From positions 124,001 through 188,000 of the forward strand of contig CAWACK010000008.1 in the NCBI GenBank assembly GCA_963780545.1: a stretch of DNA of 64,000 bases. The letters run 5' to 3'. Both the position numbers and the translations under genes were made by a program. Below are positions 8,685 to 17,453 of this stretch, piece after piece. This DNA comes from UBA8941 sp963780545. Lineage in GTDB: Archaea > Thermoproteota > Bathyarchaeia > TCS64. Below the pieces are notes generated by a model. The model had not been told where the DNA came from. It saw only the letters and a list, made by a program, of their open reading frames with translations, and did no database searches. Every line of letters begins with the position of its first letter. The first letter of the stretch is position 1.

Positions 8685-9050
8685 CCTCCCAACTTGTTAT
8701 TTTTATAAACGAATTATTTATTTTTTCCGAGCTTCAAGTCTATCGCACATTAATTTACACTGAACAATCTTCCAACCAAGCCTCGATTCCCCGAAGGTTA
8801 TCTTCACAAAAATTTAAGGAACCATAATAATGTAGTAAGTAGTCAACTTTGTCGAAATTCAGAGATTCTTCTCCTACCTAGAAAAAGACTCCGACTATTA
8901 TTGCAACAGCAATTACCGCGAGGAGGATATAGTGAGTATAATCAACGTATTCTACTCTAATGCGCGCGATCTTCTAATAAAGCATAAAAAACGTATAAAT
9001 ATTTCCATTAGTATAAAACACGTTTCAGACAGAGTACTAGCCGACCTATC
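8685..9050 (+). other. Intergenic region before the carbamoyltransferase gene
   Basis: 366 bases with no convincing gene. It holds a TATA-like CGTATAAATA at 8992-9001, about 50 bases before the next ATG, and an alternating GCGCGC run at 8962-8968. On the minus strand, 8881-8973 encodes about 30 codons ending in a hydrophobic helix, but there is no ATG, GTG or TTG, so I do not call it. Confidence 0.5.
8992..9001 (+). promoter_or_regulatory. Probable TATA box for the carbamoyltransferase gene
   Basis: CGTATAAATA, preceded by a purine-rich AAAAA stretch that could serve as BRE, about 50 bases upstream of the ATG at 9051. Assigned by eye. Confidence 0.35.
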
Positions 9051-9989
9051 ATGAGTATGAAGGACAGGTTCCGCGGAAAGGACTTTCTAACCCTAATGGA
9101 CTATACGCCCCTCGAGATCAACTATATGCTCGATGTGGCTCAGCAGCTCAAGTACAAGAGAATGATGAAGGAATCCCACGACTACCTCGCGGGACGCACC
9201 ATTGCCATGATATTTGAGAAAAATAGCACACGCACCCGATTCAGTTTTCAGGCAGGCATAGCCCACCTAGGAGCACAGAGTTTCTACGCAACGCCAGACA
9301 CGATGCAGCTTGCCCGCGGAGAACCAATTAAGGATACCGCGCGCATACTTGACAGATACTGCGACGCGCTCGTCATCCGAACCTACGGTCAAGAAATCGT
9401 GGAAGAGTACGCCCAATACATGAAGAACCCAGTCATCAACGCACTCACAGACCTAGTCCATCCTTGCCAGGGCCTAGCAGACATGCTCACAATCCGTGAA
9501 CATAAGGGCATGATTAAGGGTCTCAAACTCGCCTACGTTGGTGACCCTTGGAACGTCTGCCACAGCCTAATGACTTGTAGCAGCCTACTAGGTATGGACT
9601 GCTATGTAGCACTACCAAAGGGCTGGGCTCCCAACCCGAAGATCGTGAAGTTTGCCAATGAACACGCGAGCATCGGAAAAACTCAGATGGTCGTTACCGA
9701 AGACCTAGATGAGGCGTTGAAGGACGCCGACGTCGTATACGCTAACACCTTCCACAGCATGGGCCACAAGGATATCGAGCAGCGCAAAGTCGCTTTCGCA
9801 AAATACCAGATAAACGATGAAACAATTAAGCTTGCGAAACCCGACTGCATCTTCATGCATTGTCTACCCGGTTACCGTGGAGAAGAAATGACCGACTCAG
9901 TCATTGAGGGTCCTCACAGCGTCGTCTTCGACGAAGGCGAGAACAGGATGCACACCGAGAAGGCGGTCCTCGCCCTTACCGTCGCTTAA
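9051..9989 (+). CDS. argF: Ornithine carbamoyltransferase-family enzyme
   Basis: 312 residues, typical length. Carbamoyl-phosphate motif STRTR at residues 59-63, HPCQGLADMLT in the middle, and FMHCLP near the C-terminus place it firmly in the aspartate/ornithine carbamoyltransferase family and nearest OTC, which makes citrulline from ornithine and carbamoyl phosphate. Three specificity motifs differ from standard OTC: GDPWN instead of GDGNN, NTFHSMG instead of DVWxSMG, and HCLPGYRGEE instead of HCLPAHRGEE. The SMG loop is kept but the ornithine-side-chain Asp is Asn, so a related substrate is possible. Followed by a class III aminotransferase, which fits ornithine/arginine metabolism. Confidence 0.8.
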   Translation: MSMKDRFRGKDFLTLMDYTPLEINYMLDVAQQLKYKRMMKESHDYLAGRTIAMIFEKNSTRTRFSFQAGIAHLGAQSFYATPDTMQLARGEPIKDTARILDRYCDALVIRTYGQEIVEEYAQYMKNPVINALTDLVHPCQGLADMLTIREHKGMIKGLKLAYVGDPWNVCHSLMTCSSLLGMDCYVALPKGWAPNPKIVKFANEHASIGKTQMVVTEDLDEALKDADVVYANTFHSMGHKDIEQRKVAFAKYQINDETIKLAKPDCIFMHCLPGYRGEEMTDSVIEGPHSVVFDEGENRMHTEKAVLALTVA

Positions 9990-10139
9990 AAACCAATAAA
10001 CACTACTCCAGATATATTCCTCAGCTCGTAAACCTTTATCTCATAGATTATTACAGACTGTAGATAGAAATATTTTTTTTAGTTTATATGTCCACCATCA
10101 TCGTTATTAATACAATCAAAGAAGCTTAGTCGATAGAAC

Positions 10140-11480
10140 ATGCCAAAGGCTAAGGTTCCTAATATTATCACATCCATCCCCGGACCTAAGAGCAAGGCTT
10201 TGCTCGAAGAGAGAAACCAATACGTTCCACCAGGTGTCTACCTCACACAACCTATGGGAATCGCAGAGTCAAAGGGAGCAATTGTCACTGACGTTGATGG
10301 TAACACTCTGATCGACTTCACTAGCGGCATCGGCGTCTCGAGTCTCGGCCACTGCAAGCAGGAAATTGTTGACACTATTTGTGATCAAGCTGGCAAGCTT
10401 ATTCATGGCTGCATTCATGTCGTCAATTATGAGCCCTATGTTAAGCTCGCTGAGGCAATGGTAAAAGTTACGCCAGGTAATGGCCCTAAGAGAGCAATGT
10501 TCGTCAACAGCGGCAGCGAAGCAGTTGAGAACGCGGTCAAGATTATCCGACAAGGCACCAAGAAACCGAACATAATTAGCTTTGAAAACAGCTTCCACGG
10601 ACGCACATGGATGGCTATGACTCTCACAGGTAAAGTAGATCCATACAAGATCGGATTTGGCCCATTTGTTCCCGGCATATACTTTACTCCTTACGCCTAT
10701 TGCTATCGGTGCCCGTTCCACTGCGAATACCCGAGCTGCGACTTCGCCTGTATCCACCACATCGAAAAGAGCATCTTCAAGACCCAAGTCGATCCCTCTA
10801 CAGTTGGCGCAATTATAGCAGAACCAGTCCAAGGTGAAGGAGGATTCATAAATCCGCCACTCGACTACTTCAAACACTTGAAGAAGCTTGCTGACGACCA
10901 CGATATAAAACTCATCATAGATGAGGTCCAAACTGGTTTTGGACGAACTGGCAAGATGTGGGCTATAGAGCATTATGGCATCGAACCCGATGTTATGACG
11001 ATGGCGAAGGCTATTGCCTCCGGTCTACCTCTGAGCTGTGTGGTGGCGAAAGATGAGCTTATGAAGGATACCTACCCGGGTAGTATGGGTGGTACCTACG
11101 GTGGTAACCCAATTGCTTGCGCTACAGGACTCAAGGTTCTCGAGATCATCAAGAGAGAAAGGATTGTCGAAAAGTCGGCGAAGATGGGTGCCCATCTTAG
11201 AAAGCGTCTGGATGAGATGAAGGACAAGTACGAGATAATCGGCGATGTACGAGGTCTCGGTCCAATGCTTGCAATGGAGTTCGTTACTGACAAGAAATCG
11301 AGGACGCCAAATCCCGATGCATCAAGCAAGATAATGGTTACATGCCTAGGGAATGGGCTAATGATCCTTAAAGCAGGCCTATACAATAACTGTATTCGCC
11401 TTCATCCGCCGCTTACAATCGAAGAAGACATTCTCGACACTGGCATGGACATCCTTGAAGCGGCTATCAAGAAGGCTTAG
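10140..11480 (+). CDS. Class III aminotransferase (GABA/ornithine aminotransferase type)
   Basis: 446 residues. PLP-dependent fold type I: NSGSEAVENA (phosphate binding), SFHGRTWMAM, IIDEVQTGFGRTGKM and the Schiff-base lysine in MTMAKAIASGLP. A cysteine-rich insert CYRCPFHCEYPSCDFAC is the hallmark of the archaeal 4-aminobutyrate/ornithine aminotransferase group, whose members include broad-specificity omega-aminotransferases and racemases. It probably acts on ornithine, GABA or a basic amino acid. It follows the carbamoyltransferase gene by 150 bases with its own AT-rich leader. The TAG stop is backed up by a TAA one codon later. Confidence 0.9.
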   Translation: MPKAKVPNIITSIPGPKSKALLEERNQYVPPGVYLTQPMGIAESKGAIVTDVDGNTLIDFTSGIGVSSLGHCKQEIVDTICDQAGKLIHGCIHVVNYEPYVKLAEAMVKVTPGNGPKRAMFVNSGSEAVENAVKIIRQGTKKPNIISFENSFHGRTWMAMTLTGKVDPYKIGFGPFVPGIYFTPYAYCYRCPFHCEYPSCDFACIHHIEKSIFKTQVDPSTVGAIIAEPVQGEGGFINPPLDYFKHLKKLADDHDIKLIIDEVQTGFGRTGKMWAIEHYGIEPDVMTMAKAIASGLPLSCVVAKDELMKDTYPGSMGGTYGGNPIACATGLKVLEIIKRERIVEKSAKMGAHLRKRLDEMKDKYEIIGDVRGLGPMLAMEFVTDKKSRTPNPDASSKIMVTCLGNGLMILKAGLYNNCIRLHPPLTIEEDILDTGMDILEAAIKKA

Positions 11481-11519
11481 ACCTAAAAATTTTTTTATTC
11501 AACATTTCTACGGCATTTA

Positions 11520-12359
11520 ATGATGAGAATAGGCTTCCACGTCTCAATTTCTGGTTCTATCGACCTATCTGTCGACCGAGCCAAGGAGATGGGTTGCTCA
11601 TCATTTCAGATGTTTACCAGAAACCCCAGAAGCTGGAACGCCAAGCCTCTGGAGTCCCGGGAGGTGGAGGCCTTCCGAATGAAGCTAAAGGCATCAGGGA
11701 TAAAACCAGTCTTTTCTCATATGCCTTACATCCCGAACCTCGCTAGTACAAACGAGGAAATCTACCGAAAGTCAGTTGAGACGCTAATAAAAGAAATAAA
11801 GCGATGTAAATCCCTGGGTATACCATACCTCGTAACTCACTTAGGTAGCCATGCAGGCGCAGGAAAGAAGAAAGGCATAGCACAGCTTGTATATGCTCTT
11901 GGATTGGCCGCAGACGAAGACGGTCCCATTGTACTAATGGAGAATGGCTCTGGCTCAGGTGGCCACATGGGATCGACATTTGAGGATATTCAAGATATCA
12001 TCAATGCTGTAGGAAACTCCAAGATCTGCATATGCCTTGACACCTGTCATGCCTATGCTGCAGGCTATGATATTGCGAACGTTGAAGGACTTAAGAAAAC
12101 ACTTAGAAATATCAGAAAAACGATCGGATTCGATCGACTTAAGCTAATCCATCTGAACGACTCCGCAAGCGAACTAGGATCCGGCATCGACCGCCACGAG
12201 CATATAGGTCTTGGCTGGATTAGGGAAGAAGGGTTCAGACTCATTCTGACTAGTAAACTTTGCAAAAGACCAATGATAATGGAAACTCCCGTCGACGACC
12301 GAAGGAGCGATAGAGAAAATATGCGAAAAGTTATGGAGCTAGCTGGGTTAACTAGGTAA
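11520..12359 (+). CDS. nfo: Endonuclease IV (AP endonuclease)
   Basis: 279 residues. Nfo cleaves DNA 5' of abasic sites in base excision repair using three zinc ions in a TIM barrel. Metal-ligand motifs are visible: GFHVSISGS at the start, FSHMPYI, THLGSHAG, LMENGSGSG, CLDTCHAYAAGYD, IHLNDSASELGSGIDRHEHIGLG and METP near the end. Two adjacent ATGs (11520, 11523) could start it. Its stop overlaps the end of a convergent frameshifted small gene. Confidence 0.96.
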   Translation: MMRIGFHVSISGSIDLSVDRAKEMGCSSFQMFTRNPRSWNAKPLESREVEAFRMKLKASGIKPVFSHMPYIPNLASTNEEIYRKSVETLIKEIKRCKSLGIPYLVTHLGSHAGAGKKKGIAQLVYALGLAADEDGPIVLMENGSGSGGHMGSTFEDIQDIINAVGNSKICICLDTCHAYAAGYDIANVEGLKKTLRNIRKTIGFDRLKLIHLNDSASELGSGIDRHEHIGLGWIREEGFRLILTSKLCKRPMIMETPVDDRRSDRENMRKVMELAGLTR

Positions 12360-12586
12360 CTAACGTCATCTGATAAACTTCGGTCTCCTTGCTACCTAAT
12401 ATAATTCGTAAGGCTGTAGATGCAAAGTCATTGAGTTCACGGTCGGATAAGTAAGGATAAAGTCTCCTTCCGACTCTGATTACGGGATCGATGGCCTCAA
12501 TTCTTTCTCTTTTTCATAGCGGCCTCTTCCTTAGTGTTCTGTACGAGGCGCTCTACCATCGCTCGTCTATTAACAACCTGATTCAT
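12352..12586 (-). pseudogene. Small gene with a one-base frameshift
   Basis: From the ATG at 12586 the minus strand reads MNQVVNRRAMVERLVQ, NTKEEAAMKKRKN and then stops, while the next frame continues IDPVIRVGRRLYPYLSDREL, NDFASTALRIILG and ends at TAG 12352. Removing one A from the run of five A in the middle joins both parts into about 77 residues. The second half has the balanced composition of a real protein but no start codon of its own. Either a decayed small gene or a sequencing indel. Family unknown. Confidence 0.4.
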
Positions 12587-12599
12587 AATAAATCAGCTT

Positions 12600-12886
12600 G
12601 ACAAATTAGATAATTTCTTAGTATATAAATATAACTCAGTTTATCAGAAATATATTTTGGTCAATATTTATTCTATCTAAAAAAGGGTTTTTTATTGTAT
12701 TTTATGAATGTATTAAATGACTTAATTGCCAATAATAGGCATAAAAAATGGCTTAATAATAACGTGAAATAACTCAGAGAACTAACGCACGCATGTATAT
12801 AATTATAATTTCGATTTAGACTTTTTAACATCATCCGATCAGGGATAATATTAAAATGCGAGATCCATGAGACTACAAATGTCTTT
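12600..12886. other. AT-rich region upstream of tRNA-Thr
   Basis: No gene seen. It contains several TATA-like stretches, including TATATAATTATAATT at about 12794-12808; any of these could serve the tRNA. Confidence 0.4.
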
Positions 12887-12964
12887 GCCCCGGTGGCTTA
12901 GCCTGGCCAAAGCGTTTGCTTGGTAAGCAAAAGATCGCGGGTCCAAATCCCGCCCGGGGCTCCA
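12887..12964 (+). tRNA. tRNA-Thr (anticodon GGT)
   Basis: Full cloverleaf by hand folding: 7-bp acceptor stem GCCCCGG/CCGGGGC, D arm GCTT/AAGC, anticodon stem TTTGC/GCAAA with loop TTGGTAA (anticodon GGT, reading ACC and ACU), 5-base variable loop, T arm GCGGG/CCCGC with loop TCCAAAT, discriminator T and an encoded CCA end. No intron. Confidence 0.95.
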
Positions 12965-13176
12965 CACTTTTAAAGTTTAATTTTTCCTAAAATTAGTCAG
13001 AGTTTTTTTTAATTATTCGCATATCTTCAAGAATCAATCTCTATAAAATGGCCCGATTAGTAGTGTTCGCTGCTTATCCTTAGTCGCGCGAACGAAGTTC
13101 CCTTCTTGGTTGGTAGTTCTGTAGGTTTACGGCCTTCATGCGTACGTGCGAACCTTCATCCACCTTTATTTCATTG

Positions 13177-13689
13177 CTACGCCACGATGATGTTTATTCC
13201 GACTGGGGCGTTAATAGTCGTCACACCCGTGTCAATCAGGAATGTCACCGTCTGCCCAGCTGTGATCGTGGCAGGGGTTGTGAAGGTCATCGAGCCGAGC
13301 GTTGAATAACCTGAGCCCTGATTCCAGGTGACCGTGTACGTGTAAGTTGTACTGGGAGAAGCCGCTGCTTCGATTGTCATGGTGACCGAGTATAGCCAGT
13401 GACCAGCTGTGAGGGCCGTTTGGCACGTGCCACCATCCACCCAAGTATATGGTGTACTCGTGGCTGATCCACTACTCTGCACGACGTTGAACCCGTTACT
13501 TACCGCCGTAAAGCCCCCCACAACGTTGTAATAGACACCGCTCTGTGTCTGATATGTTGTTTGAGTAACATTAACAGATGCTGCGTAACCTCCAATCGAT
13601 ATGAGTGAGATCGCTAGTATTGGAAGCAGTATTTTCCAAGATAGCTTGTTTCTTATCACACGCATACGCGAGTTTTTTTTTGGCTCCAT
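13177..13689 (-). CDS. Predicted secreted, Ser/Thr-rich protein
   Basis: 170 residues. Basic N-terminus, then a hydrophobic signal segment at about residues 18-35 (SWKILLPILAISLISIGGY) with a likely cut near YAAS. The mature part is rich in Thr, Ser, Val and Gly and beta-prone, with two cysteine-poor repeats and a TYTYTVTW strand. Such composition fits a surface or filament-associated archaeal protein, but no family is recognised. Stands alone, convergent to nothing nearby, after tRNA-Thr. Confidence 0.6.
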   Translation of the reverse strand: MEPKKNSRMRVIRNKLSWKILLPILAISLISIGGYAASVNVTQTTYQTQSGVYYNVVGGFTAVSNGFNVVQSSGSATSTPYTWVDGGTCQTALTAGHWLYSVTMTIEAAASPSTTYTYTVTWNQGSGYSTLGSMTFTTPATITAGQTVTFLIDTGVTTINAPVGINIIVA

Positions 13690-13826
13690 CTTACATTCGA
13701 AGACACTAGTATTCTTTACATATAAAGAAAAGGGAAGGTTAATCTATATTTGCTATCTTTATTCTCGAATTCGTTTAGAGGCTTCACTCAAACCTAAATA
13801 GCTCAAACACATCCATCGATAGTAAC

Positions 13827-14516
13827 TTGAATGGTATCAAAATAAAGGGCGTCATCTTCGACTTGGATGCGACCCTCGTTAACCTCGGGGAACATGTCAG
13901 ATGGAAAGACGCCAAACGCGAAGTTATTGAGATGTATCTGGCTTGCGGCTGCAGTGAAGATTTACTAAAGGAGAATGATTCAAAAGGCCTTTTCAATCTG
14001 ATACACGAGATAAGCACCTTATTCACTAGCTCCAAATCGTCAGAGGAGGTTAAATCTATCCAGGATAAAGTCTGGCATATACTTGACAACTACGAACTTG
14101 AAGGAACTGGAAAATGTGGTTTAATGCCGGGGACACTCGAGGTTCTTGAATGGCTTAAAGCCAATAATTTCCGTACGGGAATATGCACTTCAAACTCCAC
14201 TGAAGTGGCGAGAATAGTGCTAAACAAGCTCGATGTCGCGCCATACTTCTCGTCAGTAATAGGCCGAACACCGAGTCTAAGAATGAAACCCCACCCAGAC
14301 CAAATCCTCGCCTGCTTTAGAGAATTGGAGGTGAATCCGAAGAATGGTATAGTTGTAGGAGATAGCCACAACGATATACTGGCTGGAAAAACCGCTGGAG
14401 CCAGAACGATAGCCATCCCCGTTTACTTTACGAGGAAAAAGGAGATGGAAGCAGCAAAACCCAGCTTCGTGATCAATTCGATATCGGAACTCCCTAAAGT
14501 TACTCTTTTTACTTAA
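13827..14516 (+). CDS. HAD-superfamily phosphatase (phosphoglycolate phosphatase-like)
   Basis: 229 residues with all four HAD motifs: motif I DLDAT near residue 12 (nucleophile Asp), motif II GICTSNS, the motif III lysine in RMKPHPD, and motif IV GDSHNDILAG. A helical cap lies between motifs I and II. Probably removes phosphate from a small metabolite; substrate not readable. Start is TTG 13827. An alternating GTGCGCGCAC palindrome lies 20 bases after the stop. Confidence 0.85.
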   Translation: MNGIKIKGVIFDLDATLVNLGEHVRWKDAKREVIEMYLACGCSEDLLKENDSKGLFNLIHEISTLFTSSKSSEEVKSIQDKVWHILDNYELEGTGKCGLMPGTLEVLEWLKANNFRTGICTSNSTEVARIVLNKLDVAPYFSSVIGRTPSLRMKPHPDQILACFRELEVNPKNGIVVGDSHNDILAGKTAGARTIAIPVYFTRKKEMEAAKPSFVINSISELPKVTLFT

Positions 14517-14620
14517 TGAATCCGAGGAAGCACCTGTGCGCGCACGAACCGTCAGATCCTAAATTATTTTTTCAAAAAGTCTTTTCAATGTTGAGCTTTT
14601 AGAACATTACATAAGAATTG

Positions 14621-15305
14621 CTAAACTCGGACCCCATTGTTGTTTGCAAACTCGCTAATTCTCATCGATGGAACCCAGTTAGAGATAGCTAAGCGCGTAG
14701 CATCCCTCTGTTCCTCATTTTTCTGGATTCTCACGCTGTTATGCATCCCCCAAACATTGCCGTTCTCTATGAACCCTGGGCAACCGCTCGATCCATTGTA
14801 CATGAGGGAATCTGTCTCATATAATTCAACATCATTTGCATTTCCCTGAACGGGTATGTATGAAGAAATGTAAGCGGATTGGAAACGTAGAGTCAGATTG
14901 AATACTAATCGCTTTTTCTGTTGAACGACTCCAGAGAGAGGAAACCCCAGGGAACCCACAGGCGTCCCGCGGGGAGATCAAGTTAGGTTCGAGGTCGACG
15001 CAGGATTCGTTCCTTGATTCATCGATCCGAAGAAGTGCGATATCCCTATTTGGGTTCTCAGCTAGGAGGGTCACCTTCTCAGCTTTTATGCCAATATCGG
15101 GGGCCCTGACAACCATAAACTCCTTATGAACCGGGTTTTTAATGTCTCCTTTTTGATGGATTACATGTGAGCACGTAACAATTATTCCTGGGTAGATCAT
15201 GAAGCCGGTTCCTGTGCTATGATCGCTGCTTGAACTGTTGATCTTCGAACGGGCCCATATTCCATATACCGATTGTTGTATATTTTTGGTTGCAGCGACG
15301 AACAT
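14621..15305 (-). pseudogene. Trypsin-like serine protease, frameshifted
   Basis: Two overlapping minus-strand frames together form one trypsin-like protease. The first (from ATG 15305) has TGFMIYPGIIVTCSHVIH with His about residue 47 and NPNRDIALLRID with Asp about 88. It goes out of frame just after NLISP. The second frame continues GTPVGSLGFPLSG and YNGSSGCPGF with the active-site Ser. The join lies at about 14957-14980 within CTCCCCGCGGG, and one missing base there explains it. No signal peptide is evident. All three catalytic residues survive, so this is either a recent inactivation or a sequencing error. Confidence 0.7.
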
Positions 15306-15455
15306 ATTACCATCCTCATATTCGAATTATATACGTATGATCAGCCAAGCGATAACAATAGAAATCGTTTAATTGCTGAAATGACTCATATGAAGCGATA
15401 AACAGATTTTTACATTAGATTCTAAGCTAATTGACTTGAATTAGAGGGACTGACT

Positions 15456-17063
15456 ATATCCGACACCGAACATAGCATCATTGGTAAAGGCACTTGGTAC
15501 GACAAAGCTGCCTCAGAACTAATAGAACGTGAGAAAAGGCTAGGAAGGAGCCTCAAACTCATAAGGACCGAGAGTGGACTAGGCGCCTCCGGTTTTCCCC
15601 ATATAGGAAGTCTAGGTGATGCTCTTCGCAACTTCGCAGTCGCTCTCGGATGTAGAGTTCAAGGTTACGACGCGGAGCTCATAGCCTTTAGCGACGACAA
15701 GGACGGTCTCAGGAAGATCCCTGCAGGACTCCCTAAAGAACTGGAAAAGTGGCTCGGTTACTCCGTAAGTATGATACCTGACCCCGCTGGTCAATGTCAC
15801 TTGAGCTTTGGAGCCCACATGACAAGCCAGCTCCTCACTGCCTTAGACATAGCCGGCGCCGACTACCACTTCATGAGTGGCTTTGAATGTTACAAGAATG
15901 GCATCCTCGATGACGAGATCCTAACCATCATGAATGATCACGAAAAGGTTGGAAAGATTATCGAAAACGAGATTGGGCAAGAGAAATACATGGAGGAACT
16001 CCCCTATTTCGTCGTTTGCGAAAAATGCGGTCGCATCTACACGACACACGCCACCACCTACCACCCCAAGACACACACTATCGAATATGAGTGCAAAGGA
16101 ATGGAGGTCCAGGGTAACTGGCTTGAAGGTTGTGGACACAAGGGCGAAGTCGACGTACTTTCGGGCAACGGCAAGTTAAGCTGGAAGGTCGAATTCGCCG
16201 CACGATGGAAAGCACTCGACATAAGATTCGAGGCCTATGGCAAGGATATCGCGGATAGCGTTCGTGTCAACGATAGGATCTGCCGTGAGATCCTCTGTTG
16301 GGAGCCGCCCATGCACGTCCAATATGAAATGTTCACTGACCGCAGTGGCAAGAAAATCAGTAAGAGTGCCGGCAACGTCTTCACCCCCCAGGTCTGGTAC
16401 CGCTACGGTTCACCACAATCGTTGAACCTGTTGATTTTCAAACGCTTCGTCGGTACAAAAAGCGGATCTGTCGAAGACATCAAGACTCACATGGACGAAT
16501 TAGACGACCTAGAGGATATTTTCTTCGAAAAGGTGAAACCAAGAGATATTATGGAGAAGGCTCAGCTTTCCGGTCTCTACGAATACTGCTGGATGCTAAA
16601 GGTGCCAAAGGAAACTGAAGTGCACATTCCCTATAATCTAGTGCTTAAACTTGCTCGCCTCGCTCCGAAAGGTTCAGAGAAAGCGTTCATCAAGATGAAG
16701 CTAGGTGAGTATGGTTATCTTGACAAGACTACAAACGGGCTCGATAAGAGGATCGAGTATGCACTAAACTGGGTCGAGGACTTCGTTGTAGAATCACCAG
16801 AGATCAAAATGACTGAACAGGAGACTGATATAGTCAAAGCTGTCTTAGTGGAACTGAGGAAGGCCAATAACCTCGACGAGTATCAGAGCATTGCCTTCAA
16901 CGCAGCAAAGAAAAATGACTGGAAACCTCGTGATGTCTTCCCAATCATATATAGAGTGCTCCTTGGAAAGGGTCAGGGACCTAGACTAGGGCCGTATATT
17001 GCCTTAATCGGAAAGGAAAATGTTATCTCTGAGCTGGAGAACGCAGTCAAAAATAATGACTAG
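15456..17063 (+). CDS. lysS: Lysyl-tRNA synthetase, class I
   Basis: About 535 residues. Charges tRNA-Lys; class I type common in archaea. HIGH motif is PHIGSLGD, KMSKS motif is KKISKSAGNV, and a zinc-binding CEKCGR with later cysteines sits in the insert. The reading frame is open well upstream of the first ATG (15771); IRTESGLGASGFPHIG and WYDKAASELIEREKRLG in that upstream part are essential family sequence. No ATG, GTG or TTG exists between the upstream stop (TGA 15432) and IIGKGTWYDK; the frame offers CTG 15450, ATA 15456, ATC/ATT near 15474. I place the start at ATA 15456, 7 bases after GAGG, but this is uncertain. Stop is TAG followed directly by TAA. Confidence 0.93.
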   Translation: MSDTEHSIIGKGTWYDKAASELIEREKRLGRSLKLIRTESGLGASGFPHIGSLGDALRNFAVALGCRVQGYDAELIAFSDDKDGLRKIPAGLPKELEKWLGYSVSMIPDPAGQCHLSFGAHMTSQLLTALDIAGADYHFMSGFECYKNGILDDEILTIMNDHEKVGKIIENEIGQEKYMEELPYFVVCEKCGRIYTTHATTYHPKTHTIEYECKGMEVQGNWLEGCGHKGEVDVLSGNGKLSWKVEFAARWKALDIRFEAYGKDIADSVRVNDRICREILCWEPPMHVQYEMFTDRSGKKISKSAGNVFTPQVWYRYGSPQSLNLLIFKRFVGTKSGSVEDIKTHMDELDDLEDIFFEKVKPRDIMEKAQLSGLYEYCWMLKVPKETEVHIPYNLVLKLARLAPKGSEKAFIKMKLGEYGYLDKTTNGLDKRIEYALNWVEDFVVESPEIKMTEQETDIVKAVLVELRKANNLDEYQSIAFNAAKKNDWKPRDVFPIIYRVLLGKGQGPRLGPYIALIGKENVISELENAVKNND

Positions 17064-17069
17064 TAATGG

Positions 17070-17252
17070 CTAATTGCTGTAGGGCTTTCCCGCGTTACCC
17101 CAGTTATACTTCTCTATGTCATAAAAAACAACGCTTACAGCCTCGGGTTTGCAACCCACAGCCTCACACATCGCCTTCGTTAAGAGTTCCATCGTCTTGG
17201 CCTTTGTGGCCTTGTCTCTACCAGCGTACCATTTGACTTCTATCCACGGCAT
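17070..17252 (-). CDS. 4-oxalocrotonate tautomerase-like protein
   Basis: 60 residues, typical size of the tautomerase family. Pro directly after the initiator Met (MPWIEVKWYAGR) would become the catalytic N-terminal proline, and Arg12 fits the usual substrate-binding arginine. The rest follows the beta-alpha-beta pattern (KTMELLTKAMCEAVG, SVVFYDIEKYNWG). The substrate is unknown. It ends 7 bases from the convergent lysS. Confidence 0.85.
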   Translation of the reverse strand: MPWIEVKWYAGRDKATKAKTMELLTKAMCEAVGCKPEAVSVVFYDIEKYNWGNAGKPYSN

Positions 17253-17420
17253 TAATTTTCACCGTAAATACAATTGTCTCATCTTCCGTTATGAAGGTTG
17301 CGAGCGGCGGGCTCCAAACTCAAGATCCTCATCACCTGTTCAGAAGGGCAAAGTTATCATCGCCCGCCTGAAATAGCGGAGACGCTTGAGACGATAAATG
17401 TTTGCGCGTTGTGAGCTGGA

Positions 17421-17436
17421 AGGTTTTTATTTAATT
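17421..17436 (+). promoter_or_regulatory. Probable TATA box for the dCMP deaminase gene
   Basis: GTTTTTATTTAATT about 25-30 bases upstream of the ATG at 17454, the usual archaeal TATA spacing for a leaderless transcript. Confidence 0.35.
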
Positions 17437-17453
17437 CTATTAATTCTTCAACC

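Noticed and set aside
8881..8973. About 30 minus-strand codons ending in a hydrophobic helix, Sec61-beta-like at first glance
   Set aside because: No standard start codon, and it lacks the conserved segment before the helix.
10269..10973. 234-codon minus-strand frame inside the aminotransferase gene
   Set aside because: Shadow of the real gene; no start signals and no recognisable domain.
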